Source of the DNA: Megalobrama amblycephala
Taxonomy: Eukaryota; Chordata; Actinopteri; Cypriniformes; Xenocyprididae
Assembly: GCF_018812025.1 (NCBI RefSeq)
Contig: NC_063050.1
Span: forward strand, 57,672,147-57,736,146
Direction of reading: 5' to 3'
Length of the DNA: 64,000 nt
Shown here one piece after another: positions 57,909 to 64,000 of the stretch. Under the pieces are notes generated by a model. The model saw only the letters and a list, made by a program, of their open reading frames with translations, was not told the DNA's origin and searched no databases. How positions within the stretch are numbered: position 1 is the first letter of the stretch; every line of letters starts with the position of its first letter. Both the position numbers and the translations under genes were made by a program.

Positions 57909-59675
57909 CCCTCTGGAGTCTGAGGCTGATTTGGGGCTTGGAGAAGTTTTGACATGCCCTGACATTTGTGCTTTTTTCAGTTGTTCATAAACATATAAAT
58001 GACAAAAGTGTCATTACACTGTATTCAGCACAAACTAGGGTACAATAATATGTGAGGAACATGTACGTACATGTTTGTATTTTTGAAGGACTAATGTTTA
58101 TGCGTGGTTATTGAAAAAACAAAAAACTTAAGTCACTGAAATAAGGCCAAAAAAAGTATATTAAATCTGTGTTCATAAGACTTCTGGGTATTGGAGGTTG
58201 TAGACTAGAGTTTTTGCTTCAGAATTATGTAAAAATTATGCTGCCTACTCCTTCATATAAAACAATAGAGAGATTTAAATTTTCTAAGACAGTTTTGGTC
58301 AAGAAACACAGTATGCATGGAGGCGTGAATCCTCATGTATAATGGGTGATTCTCACCTGAGAAGACAAAAGAATTGAATAATAATGACCTGAAATGACTT
58401 GCATATTAATGAGGCCTTTCAGTCAGGTAGGCTGTGAAAAAACCCTCTGTGATCATGCTGATAACAGGATTAAAGTCCACTCAGGACAAAAAAAAAACAT
58501 GATTTTTGTGATCTCATGCATGCACGTATTATTGCACATGATATGAAGAAAATTTTGTATAGGCCTATGTTAAATTACACTACCAGTCAAAAGATTGAAC
58601 ACATTGCCATTATAATGTTTTTAAAAGAAGTCTCAAGTCTCTAACCAAATAATGGTTTTCTATTTTAATATACTTTAAAATATAATGTATTTCTGTGATG
58701 CAACGCGTCTGAACATTCCTACCTCTAGGGCATTTCATATAGGCTACTATATTTGTCATATTATAGAGCCTAAATGTTGATGTGCAGTTGACAAACTATA
58801 CATCATTAAAAAGATCTAAGACTCAAGCTTCACATTTTGACTCTTAAAATCTTATATTGACCATAATTTCTTAATATGCTTAAAAGCATACACATTTGGA
58901 GAAATATTGATGGATTCTCATATGTTTATATCAATTTTCTATACAGAGGAGTAATATTTATTATTCTATATTTATTGTTATCATTATGAGCGCTGGATGC
59001 TGTGTTTTTAATTCATACTCAAAGCCGGAGGGCGCTCTGCCCCTTTTGTCCACAAATGCCTCAGTAAAAGAAGAGGCATATCATGTGACAATCAAGGAAC
59101 TAACAGAGGCAAGAGATCGCTAAATATGGCTATTCAAAACACTTTTGAAGACAATAAATACACGATTGAGATGACGAATGCATGTATTGACTGAATTTGC
59201 GTCTGAATATCGCTCGCTCCGTGGGCGTGGCCGCATTAGCGGATAATGAGCTGATACACAGGCTTCTGACATGGCTCTCTTTTCATACAGATTACATAAA
59301 CACAGAAGGTTTGTTTTCGATTTGACTTACATGTTTTAAAACCTGACATCTTAACGTTTTTTTAGACATAAGTTTAATTTTTTTGTCATTAGTATTCACT
59401 AAGTTACAGTTCATTTTCTAAGAACTATCAGATTGGACTTCGTTCAGAGGGAGAGGAGAGATCACGCATCATGTTAGTTTTCTTTATTTTACAAAAAGCA
59501 CAACATTTTGTTTTTACTCTGAGTGTACACAAATGAAAGAAGATATTCCACAGATTAAAATGGTGTATAACTCTTAATTGTATGTGCAACATTGACAGAG
59601 TATTTTGAGTCTCTTTCACACTGATAAGAAAAAACCACGGTGGTATCGCCGGCGATACCCTCAGACCTCAGAGTG
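57909..59675. mobile_element. piggyBac-like non-autonomous element
   Basis: Flanked by TTAA (57905-57908 and 59676-59679). Ends CCCTCTGGAGTCTGAGG and the complement of CACTCTGAGGTCTGAGGG. 1767 bp, no transposase recognised. A perfect 18-bp palindrome GGTATCGCCGGCGATACC lies near the right end (59642-59659). Contains a decayed MITE at 58573-58730. Removing it rejoins GGTCGGCC with TTAATCGGCC of the DIRS-like element. Confidence 0.7.
58573..58730 (+). mobile_element. Degraded MITE remnant
   Basis: Starts TACACTACCAGTCAAAAGAT and matches the left part of the element at 45963-46511 with many changes. Confidence 0.45.
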
Positions 59676-59679
59676 TTAA

Positions 59680-61990
59680 TCGGCCTCCTGACATTGTTTG
59701 CTTGTGAGCTTCACTTTCTTTCTCTTATCCATGAGATTTGGAGGTGAAGCCTAGGCCTCACTAGGCTTGTGGCCCTGTAAGAAGGCCCGTAGCTTAGCGG
59801 CCAGGCTAGGTTGTATAGTTCCTAGTTCTGGCCTCCTCCCGAGGGAGTTGTTAGGCTGTATGCCCATTATCCCCTTGCTTATGTAGGTGCAATTGTGAGA
59901 TTAACAGCTAGGCTGTAGACTGTTTTGACTCCCTGATGCTGTCTCTCAGGTGGTAGGCCCTTATCTTTGCGTAGATAAGTTATGCAGGTATTGCTAGGCC
60001 CCACTTCCTAGAACTTTCATGCTAAAGGAAATGAATTCCTCTGAGCCACTTGATATCTGTATTTATCAAGTTTGACTGGACGATGCTAGTTTTTAGCTTT
60101 TCGTCTTCTAAGGCTTAGAACAGATTTGAGGATCTGTATGAGAGTGTTTTTCCATTTTAAACAGCATGTATTTCAAAGTTTTTATGTTACTTTGAGTTCT
60201 AGACTTTTGCCCTACATTTATATGTGAGCTTACTTATGCTGCCACAGGTTAGCACCTGTTCTCTTAATAGTAAGCCCTTTTTGCTGTAAAGCGGCCTCTA
60301 TTTGAGAGGATGGTGACTATATATTCCCCAGTTAAGAGGTTTATTTGTGTCACTGAGTGCATCACCTGTTGGATTGCATACTCAGGGTAGTTAGAACCAC
60401 TTTTTGAGGAAAGTTGGTATCTATTTAAGCTCCCTGGTGATCTTGTTAGCGGCTATATTGCATATAACTTGGATTGTAGGCTTTATGATGTTTAGCCTCC
60501 TTCTAGTTAGCTGTTGTTTCTACAATGCTGCTTAACTGATCATGGTTTGCTCACATATGTACACTGCCACAGGCCCTGCCACGTGTTTGTTTGAGTTAGT
60601 AGGCCTTATAGCCTCCCTTAGACCATGTTGCCTTTGTTTGGTTCCCTTTAGTCACATGTTTAGGGTACATTGCCTGTTGGAATGTGTAGCTTAGCGCAGG
60701 TAGCAGTTAGCTTTCCATAGTTATGATTGGGTTAGAGCTGGTTCCCTGTAGCTTGGTCCCCTTTTAAATTCACGAGCTGCAGCCACATGTCATTGAATCG
60801 GCAGGGAATTATCTATATACACTTTCGCTGGCCAGGGGCCCAAGTGGTAGATCCAACCCCCTCTTAGCGGGTTGTTTATCGTCCTTGGGGCCTAAACACT
60901 GCCACGAGCTGATGCCACGTGTCCGTTGAGGTTATAGGCCCATCCAGGCCTTCCTTAATACGTGTTGGCGTACGTTGTACTCCTCTTGCTTTAAAGAGTA
61001 AAAGGTGCTTTTACTGAGTACACTGCTGAGTACACAACTTGGGTTGTGTTGGGTGGATTGTCGTAAGGGCACTGTGCAGCTTCTTATTGCTGCCATGGAA
61101 GTTGTCTGTCTGCCCCAGGCTAGGACAGACGTTCAGGATGGCTCTTATAAAAAACAGACCATCTTCTGAATCTACTTCTGTTTTCACATATACTATTATC
61201 ATGTTGTAGGCCCCTCTTTGGCCTCCATGAGTATGTGCCCTTGGCATAGTCTACCTGTTAGGTGAGCTCTGCGCTTCCCCTTTGGAGTTGGGTTTGTAAT
61301 ATTGCTTAGCTCCCTAAGCTGATTATGGTGGTAGGCCTTAATCAGGCCCCATCCTAAGAATCAGCCCCAGGCTGGTTTGTGCTCCCCTTTTCAGGGTTTC
61401 TAGCGCACAGCCTCCTCAGTGCGTTAATTAAGCACTGGGTAGATCCTAGATTGAGCAGATTATCTCCCCTCGATATGAGGGTTCATAGCACTCAGCTGAG
61501 TTCTGCTCTCCAGGATGCCCATCTCTACGCGTGGGTCTGAGCTGGTTCCTACCTTTCTGCAGACACTCTTACCTACTATCTTCCTTAAGAATGCGTTTTT
61601 AGAGGCTCTGTATTCAGACAGGGATGGCCTGAACTAAGTCTGTTCCCTAACAAGACCAGGTCGGCCTCCCTGGTGGCATTGAGGGTGACCCCGTTCCCCT
61701 CAAAGTGGCTGGCCGAGGCTCCCTTTGGTTCCTTGGCCACATTCCCTTAAAGGGACCACTTTTTCTGCAGAAAAGTGGGTTCCAGATGCCTTAGCGATTT
61801 CGGTAGGCCCTATTTAAAAAAAAAAAAAAAGAGGTAGAGGCCTTCTTGAAGTTCAGCTTGGGCTGTTGCCCAAAGGGAATGCTGTCACTGACAGCCTGGT
61901 GTGACCTGAGGGGGAGTTGCCAAGCAGTTCGCGAACTGCTTTTGGGCCTTTGTCTCAAGCCATACTTTTTGGCAGGCACTCTCCTCAACC
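59680..61990. other. DIRS internal region; no coding domain recognised
   Basis: GC-balanced sequence rich in TAGGCC/GGCCTCC and CCACGTGT motifs, unlike the AT-rich surroundings. The right part (61740-62030) holds open segments that could be a decayed ORF end. An A-run lies at 61816-61830. No RT or recombinase motif seen. Confidence 0.4.
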
Positions 61991-62068
61991 ATGGCGGCGT
62001 GGGTATATCGTTCCCCAATGCATTTTCGAACGCAGAGTAGAGTTCCCTTTCGAAAGGGAACGTCTCAG

Positions 62069-62363
62069 GTTACGTATGTAACCATGGTTCCCTGAGAACA
62101 GGGAACGAGACTCTGCGTTTCCTTGCCATGCTTCGGGTTGCAGAACAGTCCCTCAAGACGATAGATACTGGCTGTCTTTCCAGGTGCTCCTTTATACTTC
62201 CGGGTCGCGCCGTATGACGTCATAGGCTGTCGCTGGCCAATAGGAATTGGAGTTATTGGATAGTGCTTTCAGACACCTGGGTCACGTGGGGTTTCTCCAA
62301 TGCGTTTTCGAACGCAGAGTCTCGTTCCCTGTTCTCAGGGAACCATGGTTACATACGTAACCT
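62069..62363 (-). promoter_or_regulatory. DIRS right terminal repeat, inverted promoter copy
   Basis: Carries the same CCAAT, CRE (62215-62222) and TATA (complement, 62190-62196) motifs in reverse orientation, so it would fire antisense. It is itself bracketed by inverted copies of GGTTACGTATGTAACCATGG (62069-62088) and its complement (62344-62363), making a ~295-bp foldback. Confidence 0.65.
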
Positions 62364-62368
62364 GGGAC

Positions 62369-62547
62369 GTTTTCAAGCATCTTCTGCATATTTGAATCCT
62401 TTCCAGCAGTGACTGAATGATTTTGAGATCCGTCTTTTCACACTGAGGACGACTGAGGGACTCAAACTCAACTATTAAAAAAGGTTCAAACATTCACTGA
62501 TGCTCCAGAAGGAAACGTGACGCATTAAGAGCCGGGGGTGAAAACTA
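62369..62547 (+). mobile_element. DNA-transposon MITE, right half
   Basis: Continues the element begun at 56166 (TTTTCACACTGAGGACGACT, AAGAGCCGGGGGTGAAAACT) and then is truncated; no right terminal repeat recognised. Confidence 0.65.
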
Positions 62548-63170
62548 TAGCTGCCTATAGCTGACATAGAAGTGTAAAGTAGAATGTCCTTCACTTGACG
62601 ATTATCCTATTATTTTAAATCAGAAAACTAGATCATTTAAAAAAATTCAGATAATCTTAGACCAAAAAAAAACTTACTTACAAAGACAGAATGGGCTTTA
62701 TCCACCAGTCAACTGGATAACAGCTGTTGAGAATTACATAACACTTAAAAATATGTCAGGACTTTAAAAGTCCAAAGAACAACTTTATTTGCTCACTGCA
62801 TAAATCATCAATGTTTTACTGTACATCAATGATTGATAGTATATAAAGTCTAAAGTTGTGTGCAAAGAACGTCATGCATTTCTGTGAAAAAATATAAAAT
62901 ATTGATCCTTGATCAAAAATGTCTCTCAAAATAAAACCTATTTTTCCTTAAAACTCACCAGTATATCAGTGCAATCAAAAATATTAACCTGAATGTTCCT
63001 TTTTTAACTGAGTGGCTTGAAATGTTCAACTATAACATAAGTGTAGCTTAAAACATTACTTATACAAACATGCCTACATCTTAAAATAGGAAAGAACAAA
63101 TTGGCACATTTGCAACATTTCATTAAAACTCCTACCTAAACCCCAGTATATCAGAGAAAGATGTTTAGCT
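62548..63170 (-). other. Probable 3' UTR of the HECT gene
   Basis: AT-rich, no coding. On the minus strand an AATAAA (plus-strand TTTATT, 62784-62789) lies ~380 bases after the expected stop. Confidence 0.4.
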
Positions 63171-63731
63171 TCAAGGAAGACCAAACCCAGGGGAATTTTG
63201 CATGCTGTAATCCATGGCTTCTTGAAACTCTTCATAACTGGGTAAGATTGGAATTTTGATTGTATTTGTACATACATTTGCCATGGGAAGCTCTTTGAGC
63301 TCTTTTGAAAAACTAGCTTTGGCTGAGGCTGTATTGCTGCAGGAGGAACTTCTTTCAGTCCAGTCCCAAACATAAGCACATCTTCCAAGGAAGGACTAGC
63401 CTCTTTTTCTAGGGAGAGCAAAAGAAGAATGTTAGACATGTTTTTTATTTTTTGGTACTTTATATATTTGCTGGAGTGATAATTCTGCACATTTCTTATT
63501 CTAACATATAAAATACCTTCCAGGTAGAGCAGATAATCTCTCCAGTAGCTCAGCACCCTGGCCTCCTCCTGGCGGTTGGTGCTACCAGGCTGACTGAACT
63601 GCACGTGGAAGATGTTCTCCACAGCATCAGCTGTCAGCTTAGTCTCAGTGTAGCACATGATCAAGAAGAAGAGTGAAGGATGTTGTTCCAAGGCATTGAC
63701 AAAATCAAGTGTTGCTAATCCCTCTTTGAAC
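63171..63731 (-). CDS. HECT-domain E3 ubiquitin ligase, last two exons (frameshifted)
   Basis: Penultimate exon 63517-63731 (after a TTTTTGTAG acceptor) reads FKEGLATLDFVNALEQHPSL, LTADAVENIFHVQFSQPGST, EEARVLSYWRDYLLYLE and ends at a GTATTT donor. The last exon begins at 63408 after CTCCCTAG, joined in phase (Glu): KEASPSLEDVLMFGTGLKEV. At a five-base A-run (63308-63312, plus strand) the frame shifts. In the shifted frame the HECT C-lobe end continues with MANVCTNTIKIPILPSYEEF, holding the catalytic Cys, and stops at 63171-63173. It resembles the multi-copy G2/M-phase-specific E3 ligase-like genes of cyprinids. Either a pseudogene or a one-base sequence error. Confidence 0.7.
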
Positions 63732-63764
63732 CTACAAAAAGTGACTACTACAATGGGGTTATGT

Positions 63765-64000
63765 GAACAACTACTGAAAGATATAGGCCCAGTTTCACAG
63801 ACAGGGCTTAGATTAAGCCAGGATTAGGCCTTAGTTTAATTAGGACATTTAAGCAGTTTTTATAAACACCCTAGACAAAAACATCACTGGTGCACATCTT
63901 GAGACAAAACAATGGCACTGACGTATTTTAAGATATGCCAGTACAAGTTACTTTCAGTTAAAACAGCTCAAATATGCATTTTAGTCTGGGACTAGTTTAA
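63765..64000 (+). mobile_element. MITE (GCCCAGTTTCACAGACAGGG family), cut by the window
   Basis: Begins near CCCAGTTTCACAGACAGGGC, contains AAGCCAGGATTAGGCCTTAG and TTTTAGTCTGGGACTAGTTT; the expected inverted right end would follow just outside the window. A common fish non-autonomous element. Confidence 0.65.

Larger units (their letters stand above)
56527..62368 (+). mobile_element. DIRS-like element, mostly non-coding
   Basis: Left terminus GTTCCCTTTCGAAAGGGAAC at 56527; right terminus ...TACGTAACCTGGGAC before GTT at 62369. A ~170-bp inverted terminal repeat (56549-56718 against 62154-62320) holds promoter motifs. Internally: a gag start (56775-57590), a piggyBac-like insert (57909-59675) and ~2.3 kb of non-coding sequence, with no RT or recombinase, so non-autonomous. 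A trinucleotide GTT occurs at both junctions and no longer target duplication, as expected for recombinase-mediated insertion. Confidence 0.7.

Noticed and set aside
59642..59659. Perfect 18-bp palindrome as an operator or origin
   Set aside because: It lies just inside the right terminus of the piggyBac-like element and is more simply part of its subterminal structure.
60300..61800. Possible host gene between the DIRS ends
   Set aside because: No frame over ~80 codons and no splice-supported exon series; composition matches the rest of the DIRS internal region.

Overview
The window looks like a piece of a teleost genome, most probably a cyprinid (carp, goldfish or zebrafish relative). The evidence is the repeat families: L2-type LINEs whose ORF1 is an SGNH esterase, DIRS-like tyrosine-recombinase elements, Ty3/gypsy chromoviruses, hAT, Tc1/mariner and piggyBac-like elements. 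It also fits the small spliced genes typical of fish (MADF-BESS, P2X7-C-like, THAP, HECT ligase). No bacterial operon, rRNA, tRNA or CRISPR array was seen. Species assignment is inference.

Nearly everything here is mobile DNA. Host-like genes survive only as scattered exons: a MADF-BESS 3' end (168-887, +), a first exon resembling the P2X7 C-terminal domain (18021-18139, +), a THAP exon (37859-38036, -), a zinc-ribbon/HTH/integrase gene in pieces (48773-55980, +), and the last two exons of a HECT E3 ligase (63171-63731, -).

Layout. 1119-11502: one Ty3/gypsy element (minus) with a GTGTT target duplication. It contains a broken L2 LINE, which itself carries a 1.2-kb TIR insert and a ~100-bp inversion. 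12150-14023: a LINE remnant and a TA-flanked IS630/Tc1-type element. 14884-17713: a DIRS end fragment followed by a 5'-truncated L2. 18499-35958: a five-level nest. An outer TIR-bounded element holds a hAT with a perfect 8-bp duplication, which holds a second hAT, which holds an LTR element with a GTTAT duplication, whose 5' LTR is split by an L2. 35991-37545: a Tc1 element in a TA microsatellite. 38662-44112: an L2 inserted inside another L2. 44150-46992: a DIRS fragment and MITEs. 48856-53638: a chromovirus lacking its 3' LTR, inserted in the zinc-ribbon exon. 54700-55390: a short segment present both in unspliced and in spliced form. 56166-62547: a MITE split by a DIRS-like element that is split by a piggyBac-like element.

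None of the transposons can be intact: almost every long coding region carries frameshifts, stops or deleted catalytic residues. Most signal therefore lies in insertion order and junctions. The most unusual observations are the spliced/unspliced duplicate at 54758-55258, the deep nest with three readable target duplications, the in-place inversion in an L2, the gypsy without a 3' LTR, and a 26-bp minisatellite that stays open in all three antisense frames.
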